A stretch of 64,000 nucleotides of DNA from Vibrio azureus (GTDB lineage Bacteria; Pseudomonadota; Gammaproteobacteria; Enterobacterales; Vibrionaceae): NCBI RefSeq assembly GCF_002849855.1, contig NZ_CP018616.1, positions 992,001 through 1,056,000 on the forward strand, given 5' to 3'. Numbering within the stretch: position 1 is the stretch's first letter; the number at the start of each line of letters is the position of its first letter. This document shows, piece after piece, positions 1 to 9,996 of the stretch. The translations under genes were made by a program, and so were the position numbers. Under the pieces are notes generated by a model that worked only from the letters and a program-made list of their open reading frames with translations, made no database searches and was not told where the DNA came from.

Positions 1-410
1 GGATGAATATTTACAGTCAGATAGGTATGATCATGTTGATTGGTATGGTGACCAAAAATGGTATCTTGATTGTTGAATTTGCTAACCAATTGCGTGACCG
101 TGGAATTGAGTTTGAGAAAGCAATTATAGATGCTGCAGCACGTCGACTTCGTCCTATATTAATGACGGCGTTCACCACGTTAGCCGGGGCAATTCCTCTG
201 ATTCTATCGACAGGGGCAGGCTACGAAAGTCGTGTCGCTGTTGGTACGGTGATTTTCTTTGGGATGGGTTTTGCTACTTTAGTGACATTGTTTGTTATTC
301 CGGCAATGTATCGTTTGATTTCTGCCGCAACAAGAGCCCCAGGGCATGTGGAAGCAGAGCTTAATAAAGCACTGAGCCATGATAACAAAGGGCGTATCGT
401 ACACCCTTAA
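1..410 (+). CDS. RND multidrug efflux permease, C-terminal fragment (5' cut by window)
   Basis: This is the last ~135 residues of an inner-membrane RND (AcrB/MexF-type) proton-driven drug exporter. The reading frame is open to the window edge, so the true start lies upstream and the ATG at 3 is internal. Visible family features are the IGMVTKNGILIVEFANQ stretch, followed by RRLRPILMTAFTTLAGAIPL and a final hydrophobic segment ending in FVIPAMYRL, which correspond to the last transmembrane helices. Complete members have about 1,020-1,050 residues. The short hydrophilic tail ends at the stop at 408-410. The periplasmic adaptor expected for such a pump is presumably upstream, outside the window. 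Which RND subfamily it belongs to cannot be told from this fragment. Confidence 0.9.
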   Translation, partial: MNIYSQIGMIMLIGMVTKNGILIVEFANQLRDRGIEFEKAIIDAAARRLRPILMTAFTTLAGAIPLILSTGAGYESRVAVGTVIFFGMGFATLVTLFVIPAMYRLISAATRAPGHVEAELNKALSHDNKGRIVHP

Positions 411-460
411 CGCTTTGTCTATTTTTGAATTCAATATCAACGGCTAAAATCAAAACTATG

Positions 461-493
461 TCGCCCCAATATCTTGATAGGATGTTGGGGCGA
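461..493. terminator. Strong hairpin after the RND pump gene
   Basis: A 13-bp stem (TCGCCCCAAYATC paired with GATGTTGGGGCGA) surrounds a 7-nt loop 50 bases past the pump stop codon. There is no clear T-run on either side, so it is a terminator-like or mRNA-end hairpin rather than a classical intrinsic terminator. Confidence 0.4.
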
Positions 494-585
494 TGTGCTT
501 ATCTGTTGAGAGTCTTTCTTTAAGAATCTACAATGGGCTTGGAATACACCTAGCTAATTGAATAATAGATAAAAAGGAAAATAAT

Positions 586-900
586 GTGGCCGAATTTAAA
601 TACAAAAATCTGACTCAAGAAGAACAAGATAAGCTGGATGCTGCAACATTTCGACGTCTTTTAGCTCATTTAGACGCTCACAAAGAAGTCCAGAATATTG
701 ACCTGATGATTCACGGTGGTTTTTGTAGAAACTGCTTTAGCAAATGGTATAAAGCGGAAGCAGAAACATTAGGTGTAGACTTGAATATCGATGATGCTCG
801 TGAACGTGTCTATGGCATGACTTACAGTGACTGGAAACAGAACCATCAACCTGAAGCAACCCCAGAGCAACTTGCTGCTTTTGAAGCACGACAAAAATAG
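586..900 (+). CDS. DUF1244 family small protein
   Basis: A 104-residue soluble protein of the DUF1244 family, small conserved proteins of proteobacteria without an established function. The family-typical core is visible as LxxHLDAHKEVQNIDLMIHGGFCRNCFSKWYK (about residues 26-58). It has two Cys four residues apart (CRNC) and is followed by the VYGMTYSDWK segment. The Cys pair could bind metal or be redox active, but that is inference. The start is a GTG preceded by AAGGA eight bases upstream; the overlapping ATG two bases earlier is in another frame. It stands alone between an RND pump gene and a secreted HbpS-like gene. Confidence 0.85.
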   Translation: MAEFKYKNLTQEEQDKLDAATFRRLLAHLDAHKEVQNIDLMIHGGFCRNCFSKWYKAEAETLGVDLNIDDARERVYGMTYSDWKQNHQPEATPEQLAAFEARQK

Positions 901-1062
901 TATCTCCTATACCAGTATCTCTCCGTCGATTGTTCGACTAAATGAAGTCGAACAGTCTCAAATTATTACATATCTGTAATAGTTTTTATAAAAATGACTA
1001 ATTGTTGATAAAATCATTATTAATTAATATCTAGTGGCTAACACAACTAGGAGTTAAAAATA

Positions 1063-1803
1063 ATGAAAAAGCAAGTCTTAGCCGCACTATCTTTATCTAG
1101 CCTCACTTTTTACACACAAGCGAATGTTTGTGAGCAATTGCCCACTCATGCAGAGGTAACCGCTGCTTTAAAAAGTGTTGTTGCAACAACCAGTGATGAG
1201 AAAAATGGTGGCCTAGAGTTAAATATGTGGGGAACGGTGGTTGCTAGAGATGGCACCGTCTGTGTCGTGACAAAAACAGGGGAGCATTTTGGTGAACAAT
1301 GGCCTGGAAGCCGTGTGATTTCTGCACAGAAGGCCAATACAGCAAATGCATTTAGCTTACCTAAGCTTGCACTTTCTACTGCAAACTTATGGACAGCGAC
1401 ACAACCTGGCGGCAGTCTATTTGGTTTGCAATTTAGCAACCCGGTCGATACTCAAGTAGCTTACAAAGGGAAGTCTAAAAACTTTGGCCAAAAAAATGAC
1501 CCTATGGTAGGCAACCGTATTGGAGGCGTTAATGTTTTTGGAGGTGGTTTAGCACTTTACAACAAAGAGGGTACTATCATTGGCGGGCTTGGTGTGAGTG
1601 GCGATACCTCCTGTGCAGATCATAATATTGCTTGGAAAACTCGCGATGCTTTAAAACTGGATTACGTACCTAGTGGCGTGTCTGAATCAAATGATGACAA
1701 TATTATCTACGCAAAAGATAATGGCTTTGCTCATGTGAATTGTGGAAATGGCGAGCAAGCCATTGCTATTGGTCTGCCACAGAGTTTCCCTATATCAAAA
1801 TAA
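1063..1803 (+). CDS. Secreted GlcG/HbpS-like (DUF336) protein
   Basis: A 246-residue exported protein. The first ~20 residues form a Sec signal peptide with likely cleavage after TQA. The rest resembles the GlcG/HbpS fold (DUF336): a strand pair carrying VVARDGTVCVV near residue 60, a helix SRVISAQKANTANAF near residue 85, and a Gly-rich strand region GGVNVFGGGLALYNKEG near residues 145-165 that leads into IGGLGVSGDTSCADHNIAWKTR. Family members bind haem or small molecules and are often periplasmic or extracellular; a haem role here is only inference. Four Cys in the mature part (VCEQ, TVCV, TSCA, VNCG) could form disulfides. The start has GGAG upstream. It is monocistronic, with a dispersed repeat beyond the stop. 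Confidence 0.75.
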   Translation: MKKQVLAALSLSSLTFYTQANVCEQLPTHAEVTAALKSVVATTSDEKNGGLELNMWGTVVARDGTVCVVTKTGEHFGEQWPGSRVISAQKANTANAFSLPKLALSTANLWTATQPGGSLFGLQFSNPVDTQVAYKGKSKNFGQKNDPMVGNRIGGVNVFGGGLALYNKEGTIIGGLGVSGDTSCADHNIAWKTRDALKLDYVPSGVSESNDDNIIYAKDNGFAHVNCGNGEQAIAIGLPQSFPISK

Positions 1804-1849
1804 GTGTGGCTGATATCAAAAATTTGTAGTTTTTCAATGGTCTAAATTC

Positions 1850-1890
1850 AAATCGCTCTGAATCAAGCATCTTGAGGTCACTTGGGTATA
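1850..1890 (-). repeat. Dispersed Vibrio-type intergenic repeat, short form
   Basis: On the minus strand this reads TATACCCAAGTGACCTCAAG, then ATGCTTGATTCAGAGCGATT. The same two-part pattern (a TACCCAAGTGACCT head and an AGAGCGATTT tail) recurs at 47971-48011 and, more weakly, at 35515-35560. It sits between the 3' ends of two convergent genes. Confidence 0.6.
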
Positions 1891-4047
1891 TTAGTGAACA
1901 GTGATTTCTATTACTTTGCAAGTGACCGTATTACAAGAGGAGATCCGGTGTTTACCATCAAGTTTATCTAGGTACAAGGAATCGCCAATCACAGCGTCAT
2001 CTAGATACCAGCGAACATGTTGACTTGAAGCCCTTAAATTTAAAACTTGTCCAGGGTATGGAAAAATATGACTGCCATCCTGTGGCGTTAATATTTCAAT
2101 TGTTTGTTTATTTTGGCTGGTGCTCTGACGCCATAGTGATAATGCTTTAGGCCAATGGTGTATCTGTTCAATTTGGTTATCTGAACGAAGAGTCCTTGGT
2201 GTAATGCCATCTATTGTCCAAGCTGTACGTTTGAGCTGGCATTGTGCTTTGCGCACCCATTTTGCATCCAGCCCACTTGGCCAACAAATATCGGTTTGAA
2301 CCACCGCCTTCGGCTTGAGTAGGGGATGTGTATCTATAGGAAGCAAGTCAAAGACATCAAATAACAGTGGTGCGGCTTGAGTCGCTCCTGTTTGACCAGC
2401 ATAGGGAGAGCCATCCGGCCTTCCGACCCATACTCCTACCGTGTAATCGGAGCTGAGCCCTAGTGCCCATGCATCCCTAAAGCCATAACTTGTGCCTGTT
2501 TTCCAAGCAATCTTTCGGCCAAATTTGGCTCTAGTGCGGTCAGGCGGTCGAATATCTTCAAGTATGGTTTTGGTAATCCATGCACTTTCTTTGGTCATAA
2601 TTGAGGCTTGTTGCACGGTGTCTTGGATACTCATCCTTGGCTTGATGGCAATCCCTCCTCGGGCAAAGGCGGAATAAAACATGACCAGTTCTCGCAATGA
2701 AGAACCACCCCCTCCTAAAGCTACCGTTAAGTTGTTATTGGGCAAACGTAAGGAAGCATCTAATACCTCGAGTCGTTGAGCAAAACGTTTGACACCTAAG
2801 CGATTAAGCAAATAGACAGGGGCAATATTTTTTGAACGTTGTAGAGCTTCAGCTACGGAAATACTGCCTTGAAATTGCTGGTTAAAGTTCTTTGGTTGGT
2901 AATCACCAAAGTTTGTTGGGATATCGAGTAGCAGACTCTCAGAATGAATCAGTCCAGCCTCTAAGGCGTGAGCATAGATGAATGGCTTGAGGGTGGAACC
3001 AGGTGAGCGAACTGCTTTAGTCATATCAACATGGCCAAAACTACTGACATCATCGATATCTAAAGAACCTTTATACGCAATCACTTTTCCAGTTTGATTC
3101 TCCATCACAAGCAGTGCAACGGAAAGATTGTGGTTGAGGCCAGTAAAACGCTGAGCAATGAGATCAGAAATATTGGATTGCAAAGCACTGCCAATATAAG
3201 TGTCGATTTGCCTTGAGTTTGGATGCGCTTTTTTTAGGTCTCGCGCTAGAAGAGGTGCATCTTTTTTGATGGGTTTACGCTGTGAAAGTATCGGCTCTGG
3301 CCATAAAAGCTGATACTCCTCCTGAGTGAGCTTACCATTTTGAACCAGTCGTCTTAACACTTTATTCCGCGCATCTTTCGCCTGGTTCGGATAACGGTCA
3401 GGGCGATATCGACTGGGCCTTTGTGGCAAAACCGCCAGTAGGGCAGATTCGGTAATATTAAGCTCATGAGCAGATTTGCCAAAGTAACGCTGACTGGCTG
3501 CTTCAACTCCTTCAATGTTGCCTCCCATTGGTGCAAAAGTTAAGTAGAGCTCTAGGATCGTTTCTTTGCTGTACTGACTTTCCAGTTGTAAGGCTCTGAA
3601 TATTTGCACGAGTTTACCGCTGTATGAACGTTCATAAGAATATAACAGCCTTGCAACTTGCATGGTTAATGTTGAGCCACCTGAGATCACACGCCCAGAG
3701 GTGATGCGTTGACCAATTGCACGAACCAGAGCCGATACATCGACACCGCTGTGATTAAAAAAGTGCTTATCCTCATACATCAGCAAGGTATCGATGTATG
3801 TTTGTGACACTTTATCTAAGTGGACTGGAGTACGAAATATGCCATTCTGGTCGGCAAATTGGCGCAGAACTTGTCCATCGGAGGCAAGTACATTGACCGA
3901 ATGGTTGGAAGAATGAATTTGAGGCAACGGAAACGCCCAGTTAAGGGCGCTCCACATTAAGTAAATCAGCAGTGTTGTGGTGAGTACAACAGTTGTAGCG
4001 AGTACAACACTGCTAAATCGCTTCACTTTTTTTATTGCTTTGATCAT
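1891..4047 (-). CDS. pbpC: Penicillin-binding protein 1C (bifunctional transglycosylase/transpeptidase)
   Basis: A class A PBP of the 1C group, 718 residues. It has an N-terminal membrane anchor (about residues 13-38). The GT51 glycosyltransferase domain shows EDKHFF (catalytic Glu at 92) and SGGSTLTMQ (122-130). The transpeptidase domain carries the Ser-x-x-Lys box STLK (351-354), SKN (405-407) and KTGTS (516-520). A C-terminal BiPBP_C-like domain contains ILTPQDGSHIFP. All catalytic boxes are present, so it should be active in peptidoglycan synthesis on the periplasmic face. Its ATG overlaps the stop of the upstream alpha-2-macroglobulin gene (TAATG), so the two are translationally coupled. 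This pairing is widespread and is thought to link repair synthesis to protease defence. Confidence 0.95.
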   Translation of the reverse strand: MIKAIKKVKRFSSVVLATTVVLTTTLLIYLMWSALNWAFPLPQIHSSNHSVNVLASDGQVLRQFADQNGIFRTPVHLDKVSQTYIDTLLMYEDKHFFNHSGVDVSALVRAIGQRITSGRVISGGSTLTMQVARLLYSYERSYSGKLVQIFRALQLESQYSKETILELYLTFAPMGGNIEGVEAASQRYFGKSAHELNITESALLAVLPQRPSRYRPDRYPNQAKDARNKVLRRLVQNGKLTQEEYQLLWPEPILSQRKPIKKDAPLLARDLKKAHPNSRQIDTYIGSALQSNISDLIAQRFTGLNHNLSVALLVMENQTGKVIAYKGSLDIDDVSSFGHVDMTKAVRSPGSTLKPFIYAHALEAGLIHSESLLLDIPTNFGDYQPKNFNQQFQGSISVAEALQRSKNIAPVYLLNRLGVKRFAQRLEVLDASLRLPNNNLTVALGGGGSSLRELVMFYSAFARGGIAIKPRMSIQDTVQQASIMTKESAWITKTILEDIRPPDRTRAKFGRKIAWKTGTSYGFRDAWALGLSSDYTVGVWVGRPDGSPYAGQTGATQAAPLLFDVFDLLPIDTHPLLKPKAVVQTDICWPSGLDAKWVRKAQCQLKRTAWTIDGITPRTLRSDNQIEQIHHWPKALSLWRQSTSQNKQTIEILTPQDGSHIFPYPGQVLNLRASSQHVRWYLDDAVIGDSLYLDKLDGKHRISSCNTVTCKVIEITVH

Positions 4048-7000
4048 TAACGCTGAATCTTGATCTTATCCGTAGAACTGGCTTGTTCGTAAATAAAACG
4101 TTCAGGCGAATACATGTCTTCGATATACAAATTGGGCAAATGAGTATCACCGGGTGTTTCTGCTCTCATTACATAATAATAATTATAGTTATGATTTGAA
4201 TCGAAAGAGCCAGCGGCTACAAATCGATCATTACGATACTCGATCATTTCAGCGTCGCTGTTCTTCATTTTCAGTACGGTAAGAATATCATCTGCAGCTG
4301 TGTAGTCTGGGTGCTCAAGTACCATACCTGCGGGTAAGTAATCAATGAGCATTGCCCGAGAGATATCTTCTTCGAGTTCGAATTCTACGTTAACCACAAT
4401 AAGCTCACCGACTTTGAATTTATCGGTATGTTTCTTATTTCCATGTTTGTCATAGTAGGTGCGTGCCACTTCTTTGACCTTGATACTGCTTAATAGTGAC
4501 TGGGGCTCAGCAAACCCTTCGACAGATTGTGTTACATACAGAGGAGAGCCAGAGGTATTTGAGTAGTTGTCACCGATGGCGACATCAATCGGCTTTGAGA
4601 CTGAGGTATCGCGACCGTTTTTATTGATATGAACTGGCTGAGTGTTGATTTTTTGCAGATCAAACCCTGCTATCATCAACGCATACTTCTCTTGTGTACT
4701 GAAATATTTGCGCTTTTTACTAAGTTGCAGCACTTTTTCTGCCGCTTCGATACGGTATTTTTCTAAATCACTATCAATAGGACCGATTTTCTCAACAGCA
4801 CTGATAAGAGAGATAAGCTTAGCTGCAGAAGACAATTCAGATTCGTAATAGTTGTTTGGGCTTCTTATCCACTTTTTAGCAAACTGTTGCTGACTGCTGA
4901 TGAAGAAACGTTGACCGGTTTTCATATCGCCAAGCAGAAAGAAAGTGGCCCCCAATTGGGCTTGACTTAAACTGCTATTAGCCGATAAACGCTTAAGGTA
5001 GGTTGCGGCATCAGATAGCGTGATCTTACCATGTGACGCCAGTATATAGCCGATATAAGCTTTATCTTCGGTTGAAGTTGTTGAATCCCTGAGGTGTTTT
5101 TTGGCTCGTTTTACTGCTCGAGAAACCATCTTATCTGAGAGGATCTCAGGGTATTGATTTTGTGTCTCTAATAAAAAGTTTGTCACATAAGCCGTTAGCC
5201 AAGGCTCTTCTATCGAGCCTTTGTTCCATAAGCCAAATCCGCCTGATGATTTCTGAGCACCCGCAAGACGTGAGATCGCTTTTATCAACATCTCTTTAGA
5301 GGACGCTTCAGCCGTCACTTGCTGCTTTAATGTTTGCAAAGAAGGTTCATTGCTCAGCCAAGGGTAGGCTTTACTCGTAGTTTGTTCGACACAACCATAA
5401 GGATAGCGGTAAAGCCCTTGTGCAAAGGCCAGTGGATCAAATTGTGGTGAACGACTAAACAAAACGGTACTTTTGCCACGGAGAATCGGTAAGAGGCCAT
5501 CCCACTGTGACTGAGCAATGGCCAATGTATCACCAGTGGCTAAGTGCTTTGTTGTTTGTTTGGTGACATAAGGAGTAGCCGAGCGAACTGGGACGCGCCA
5601 ATCTCGAGTCACACTATAAACTGGGCTCTCTACCGACAGTGTGAAAGTGGAAGTAGCAATGTTACTACCAACTCGAATATCGACAGGAAAGGCTGCGCTT
5701 TTATTTGGTGCCAGTTTAACTGTTTGCGGCGTAGCTCCTATCAACTCCACACCATCTTTCGCCGTCAAGCTCAAGGTGATGGTTTGTGTCTCATCGGTTT
5801 GGTTAGAAGCCTCAAGCATCACCTGACTTTTGCTGCCCGTTGCAAAGAAACGAGGAACTGAAAGCTCTGCGACAATAGGAGCAACCACTTTTACATCTTT
5901 CACTTGATGGCCGAATTGTTCACCGTCGATAACGGTGGCCACAACCTGAACTTCACCATTGTAATCGGGTACATCGATTTTAATTTTTGCTTCGCCATTG
6001 CCATCAAGGCGAATTGGTGCAAAGACATGGTTGAATGTTTTACTTTCAACAAGATCATCAAGCGGCCTATTATTTCCTCCATCCATATCGCCACCATAGC
6101 GATGAGTGATGAATGAAGAAGGTCGCGTTTCAAACTGACGTGAATAAAGGTCGACCAAATCTGCATTCATGCGTTTTTGACTATAAAACCAATCGAAGAT
6201 ATCAGGCACCTTATAGCGAGATAGGTTGATAATACCTTTGTCGGCAATTGTTAATACTACATACGGTTGCTGCAACGAGTGACTACTTTTGGCTTTAACC
6301 GTTACCCATTGTGTAGTGAATGGCTCAAACTTTTCTGGCGTAACGACTTCAACATCCAGCTTCCGATCTTCTCTGTATAGTTTCACGGGTTGGACTGCAA
6401 TCAAGCGGCGAGTATAAGATTTTTCGGTGTTAATCAAAGTCGCAATTAAATATAGGTCATGCCTTTCGAGTGAATCCGGTATTTGAATTTGAGTGGTGAG
6501 TTTTCCTGACGTGTTCACTTGTTTCTGTTGGTAAGTTTTATCACCGACTAATTCAAGAGTGACATTTCCAGAAACAGGGGAGTTGATCTCAATATTGATA
6601 TCCTGACCGTTTTTATAGCTCTTTTGATCTAAAGACAGCGCTAATTGGTCTGGTTTTACCGGAATCTGAGCTTCACCTTCACGCCAACCGACGTAAAAGC
6701 TGTAAATCGTTTCTTGGCCATCTGGAGAAGTCGCGGTAATACGATAATCACCCCACTCCACAGGTAAAGAGATTTCTTGTGGCTTGATGTTAAGAGGGAG
6801 TTGCTTAAACTCTTCGAGACGCCACTCATTATCTTGCCTCAGATCCCAACCAGAGTTCTCATTGTAGACCCAATAGTAGCCACCTCTATTGCGCTCAAAT
6901 TTTATAGTCGCTTTACCTTCTATTGCTTTGCTGCCGTCATGATTGAGTAAGAGCAATGAGAAGTCAGCATTATCAAAATAGTCGAAATTGTCTGCTGTGG

Positions 7001-8714
7001 GGCGAATGCCAACAACGGACTTTTGGTTAGTGACTAATAAGCGTTTTATACGAGTGGTTGTTGCCCCCCCAGTTTCGAAGAGTTGACCATTAACCGTCAG
7101 GCGAGCAGGGCCATCCAGTACATCCCTATCGATTGGATCGAGTTCGATCTCGGCTTGCCCTTCGATATCGAGTTTGATGTCGATTTCTTCAGGTGCCTCA
7201 TATGAACTTATATAGTGCTGTTTACCAACATAATAGCTTTTGAATTTCCCAGGAAAATGGTCAATAGAGCGGAGTACAGTTGAGGCAATAAAGCGGTTTT
7301 CGGATGCTGGTTGACCAAATAGGTAACGGCCCGACACTTTTGCGTCTAAGACTTCTCCTGCGATAACCTGTTCAGGTAATTCAATGTCTAAATCCATGCG
7401 TTCGGGAGTGAATTCAGCGACATTAAAGAAAAACTGCCCCAGATTTACATTGCTGCTAGGGTTTGTTTTGACTGTTATGGCCCATTTACCTAGCTTTGCA
7501 GTTTTTGGTATAGAAAATTCAAACGTAAATAAGCCAGAGACAATCTCATCCAGTGTTTGAGATAAGGCAGTACTGCCATCCGGTTTAATCACTTCGACAA
7601 AGAGGTTCTTCTCATCAGAAAGGTGTCCATTGGCTTTTCTTAACACAATATTCGTTGAGAGTGTCTCTGCGGGTTTCAATAAATCACGATTGGAGAAAAC
7701 AAATGCGCCAAGTTCTTTTTGCTGATTACCTGTGATAGTGAAGTCAGAGAGATCCAAAGGGACTTCTTTCATGGGTAGAACAGCCATACGTCCTGCTTGT
7801 TCAACCACAATAATATCTGTATCGGCTCTCTCTTTATATTCAAATTGTGCAAAGCCATTACTCAACGAGGAAGTGGAACGTATACCCTTTTCACTGATGA
7901 CGGAAACCTTGCCTTTTGCTAGTGGTTCACCGGTGCGTAAATCCATCGCCTGAATAGAGGCCGATTGTTCGAATAATTTCGCTTGAAGGCCAATGTCTGA
8001 AAGTAAAACTTGAACAATATCGGGGTCTTCAAATGAGTTAGACGGTTTTATTGTGATGATGTACCAACCATTTTCCAATTCACTCGGTAAGGTGAGATTA
8101 GCAAGTTGAGACGCATTAGGGCGACTTGGTGGTAATTTGAACGTGATATCCGTTTGATGTGCAAAATTCTTTCTCAGACGATTAGCGCGCCAAGAATGAA
8201 GTTTATTAGTATAGAAATATTCGCTAAACAGTTCAGGTATATTATTGACCTTGTAAATCGATAAACTGGCGGCCGTCGCGTTGATTGTTTCAACAGGGAT
8301 GGCCCGATCACCACTTGCATTAACAAACGGACCATTTCCAATTAGACGAATACTTGGTGAGGTTTCATAAATGGAGACCGTTTCATATTCGTCCAAGCCA
8401 CTTTTACGCTCGTTTTTTTTGAGAGAAATTTCGTATTCGCCTATACCATATTTTTCAATGTGGAAGTATTGAAATGAATGATCAGAGGAAATCCTCCAAT
8501 CTGGCACGATATCCACATCGTCTTTTTTTACTGGAAGATTAATGGCGGTTGATGTGCCTTCCAGTTCGACAATAATACTGTTTTTATTATCTATTTTACC
8601 TTCTGATAGGTGCGTAATGGTCGAGGCGAATAGGCTGGCTGATGTGGCTAAATTGAAACAAAGCCACACCATGGTAAGTAGGGAAAATCGCATGGTTGTC
8701 ATCTTATTGTGCAT
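4047..8714 (-). CDS. Bacterial alpha-2-macroglobulin, thioester type (YfhM-like)
   Basis: A ~1,555-residue periplasmic macroglobulin partnered with PBP1C. The thioester motif is present as YGCVEQTTS, in the (G)C-x-E-Q form, followed by helices of the thioester domain. This indicates a covalent protease trap of the pbpC-linked class rather than the thioester-less class. The N-terminus has a hydrophobic export signal (MRFSLLTMVWLCFNLATSASLFA). No Cys lipobox is visible, unlike the lipoprotein in E. coli. The frame opens at an ATG at 8756 that has no ribosome binding site. The ATGs at 8714, 8702 and 8693 fit the signal peptide better; I chose 8714. The gene ends inside the pbpC start codon (1-base overlap), forming a two-gene operon. 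Confidence 0.9.
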   Translation of the reverse strand: MHNKMTTMRFSLLTMVWLCFNLATSASLFASTITHLSEGKIDNKNSIIVELEGTSTAINLPVKKDDVDIVPDWRISSDHSFQYFHIEKYGIGEYEISLKKNERKSGLDEYETVSIYETSPSIRLIGNGPFVNASGDRAIPVETINATAASLSIYKVNNIPELFSEYFYTNKLHSWRANRLRKNFAHQTDITFKLPPSRPNASQLANLTLPSELENGWYIITIKPSNSFEDPDIVQVLLSDIGLQAKLFEQSASIQAMDLRTGEPLAKGKVSVISEKGIRSTSSLSNGFAQFEYKERADTDIIVVEQAGRMAVLPMKEVPLDLSDFTITGNQQKELGAFVFSNRDLLKPAETLSTNIVLRKANGHLSDEKNLFVEVIKPDGSTALSQTLDEIVSGLFTFEFSIPKTAKLGKWAITVKTNPSSNVNLGQFFFNVAEFTPERMDLDIELPEQVIAGEVLDAKVSGRYLFGQPASENRFIASTVLRSIDHFPGKFKSYYVGKQHYISSYEAPEEIDIKLDIEGQAEIELDPIDRDVLDGPARLTVNGQLFETGGATTTRIKRLLVTNQKSVVGIRPTADNFDYFDNADFSLLLLNHDGSKAIEGKATIKFERNRGGYYWVYNENSGWDLRQDNEWRLEEFKQLPLNIKPQEISLPVEWGDYRITATSPDGQETIYSFYVGWREGEAQIPVKPDQLALSLDQKSYKNGQDINIEINSPVSGNVTLELVGDKTYQQKQVNTSGKLTTQIQIPDSLERHDLYLIATLINTEKSYTRRLIAVQPVKLYREDRKLDVEVVTPEKFEPFTTQWVTVKAKSSHSLQQPYVVLTIADKGIINLSRYKVPDIFDWFYSQKRMNADLVDLYSRQFETRPSSFITHRYGGDMDGGNNRPLDDLVESKTFNHVFAPIRLDGNGEAKIKIDVPDYNGEVQVVATVIDGEQFGHQVKDVKVVAPIVAELSVPRFFATGSKSQVMLEASNQTDETQTITLSLTAKDGVELIGATPQTVKLAPNKSAAFPVDIRVGSNIATSTFTLSVESPVYSVTRDWRVPVRSATPYVTKQTTKHLATGDTLAIAQSQWDGLLPILRGKSTVLFSRSPQFDPLAFAQGLYRYPYGCVEQTTSKAYPWLSNEPSLQTLKQQVTAEASSKEMLIKAISRLAGAQKSSGGFGLWNKGSIEEPWLTAYVTNFLLETQNQYPEILSDKMVSRAVKRAKKHLRDSTTSTEDKAYIGYILASHGKITLSDAATYLKRLSANSSLSQAQLGATFFLLGDMKTGQRFFISSQQQFAKKWIRSPNNYYESELSSAAKLISLISAVEKIGPIDSDLEKYRIEAAEKVLQLSKKRKYFSTQEKYALMIAGFDLQKINTQPVHINKNGRDTSVSKPIDVAIGDNYSNTSGSPLYVTQSVEGFAEPQSLLSSIKVKEVARTYYDKHGNKKHTDKFKVGELIVVNVEFELEEDISRAMLIDYLPAGMVLEHPDYTAADDILTVLKMKNSDAEMIEYRNDRFVAAGSFDSNHNYNYYYVMRAETPGDTHLPNLYIEDMYSPERFIYEQASSTDKIKIQR

Positions 8715-8971
8715 TCCGTTAATTAACCAAAATAGAGGAACTCGCCTTTCATCCATAGGCGGGTGGTAATGTTATCAATTTACAATGTTTATGGTTAATT
8801 ATTTTTGGAGACTTGGGTATATATATGGCTATAGGATTATTAGAATGTTATCAAAAAATATGCCACATTTATTCTTAATTTATTCAATGACTTATGTTGA
8901 TTAAAATGATAAATAAAACCAGTTGTTGTAAAAGAATCCAAGATGTTGGTAGGAATGCTAAAAAGTTAGCT

Positions 8972-9454
8972 TCATAAAAGTACCGTTAAACACATAAAGC
9001 TGTGCAATAACACCACAGACACAGTCAGTTTTGTTCTCATTGCAGCATAATCAGCAAGAGCCAAATTGTGCTCTATGCTACAAAGCTTCGTTGATTTTTC
9101 AGCGCGCCAGACGGTGATATAACCAAAAGCGAGAATCACAATAGGAGATAAGAAATCTTGATTGCTTAGTAAAAGTGAGAACCAAGCCAGTAAAGCCATC
9201 ATGTTGCTTAACAGTAATAGCCTAGAGCTTGAGTGAAGATGTGGGTTGGTAATGGCTGTACCCCACAAAATACCGGATAAAAAGCTTAAAATCACCACAC
9301 TGTAGGTAACGAAGATAATTTCTCCACTGTAACCAAGTATATGTTTATCAATAATGGATAATACTAGGCCGCATACAAAAGGGACAAGGCCCATAAAACC
9401 GAGTATGTGCATCACATTCGTTGGGCGAGCTCTCTCTAGATGTAAATCATTCAT
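8972..9454 (-). CDS. DUF3429 family inner-membrane protein
   Basis: A 160-residue protein with about five hydrophobic segments. It shows the DUF3429 hallmark SFLSGILWGTAI around residues 57-68, preceded by a Gly/Pro-rich first helix (ILGFMGLVPFVCGLV). The function of the family is unknown. Its ATG overlaps the TGA of the upstream glutathione peroxidase gene by four bases (ATGA), so the pair is one transcript. The partnership with a periplasmic peroxidase hints at an envelope oxidative-stress context, which is inference. The 215 bases between this gene's upstream neighbour (the peroxidase/DUF3429 operon end) and the macroglobulin gene start hold only AT-rich sequence and a weak copy of the TTGGGTATA repeat core at about 8809-8822. 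Confidence 0.8.
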   Translation of the reverse strand: MNDLHLERARPTNVMHILGFMGLVPFVCGLVLSIIDKHILGYSGEIIFVTYSVVILSFLSGILWGTAITNPHLHSSSRLLLLSNMMALLAWFSLLLSNQDFLSPIVILAFGYITVWRAEKSTKLCSIEHNLALADYAAMRTKLTVSVVLLHSFMCLTVLL

Positions 9455-9996
9455 AATTGTTGCTCAACAGCATGGGTTATTGATTGTCCTGTCGGAGAAG
9501 TAGAACTAGGGAAGATCGCCACGACTTGACCATGCTTATCGATAAGATATTTATAGAAATTCCACTTAGGGGTGACATGAGCTTGCTGCATAATGTTGGC
9601 AAAAACTGGATTGGCCTGACTGCCGGATAATGATGTTCTAGCCATCATTGGGAAGGTCACACCATAATCTAGGTAACAAATATTGGCTGTTTGCTTTTCG
9701 CTTCCTCTGTCTTGATGAAAATCATTACTGGGAAAGCCAATAACAGCGAAGCCTTTATCTTTGTAGGTTTGATAAAGTTGTTCAAGTTCTTTGAACTGTG
9801 AAGTATAACCACATTGACTGGCAGTATTGACCACGAGCAAAGTTTTACCTTTAAACTCATCGCATAGATTGATGGTTTTGTTTGAGTTGAGTAATCGCTG
9901 CTCGACATTAAGGAGCTCAGGACAATTGGCGGCAAAAGAGTAGGGTTGAAGAAAAATTGCCAGAGCGAAAATTGATAAAAATGAAGTACGAACCAT
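9451..9996 (-). CDS. Exported glutathione peroxidase (Cys type)
   Basis: A 181-residue thiol peroxidase of the GPx family. A signal peptide spans residues 1-22 (ending YSFA), so the enzyme should act in the periplasm. The peroxidatic Cys lies in NTASQCGYTSQ (Cys near 62). The WNFYKY segment supplies the Trp and Asn of the catalytic tetrad. The usual Gln-bearing motif is divergent (FPSNDFHQDRGSE in place of FPxNQFGxQEPG), although a Gln is still present. The ATG has AGGGGG just upstream. It overlaps the downstream DUF3429 gene. Bacterial members usually draw electrons from thioredoxin-like proteins rather than glutathione; the donor here is unknown. Confidence 0.9.
   Translation of the reverse strand: MVRTSFLSIFALAIFLQPYSFAANCPELLNVEQRLLNSNKTINLCDEFKGKTLLVVNTASQCGYTSQFKELEQLYQTYKDKGFAVIGFPSNDFHQDRGSEKQTANICYLDYGVTFPMMARTSLSGSQANPVFANIMQQAHVTPKWNFYKYLIDKHGQVVAIFPSSTSPTGQSITHAVEQQL

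Noticed and set aside
5544..5861. Plus-strand frame opposite the alpha-2-macroglobulin gene
   Set aside because: Shadow of a strongly supported 1,555-aa gene; no ribosome site or recognisable motif.
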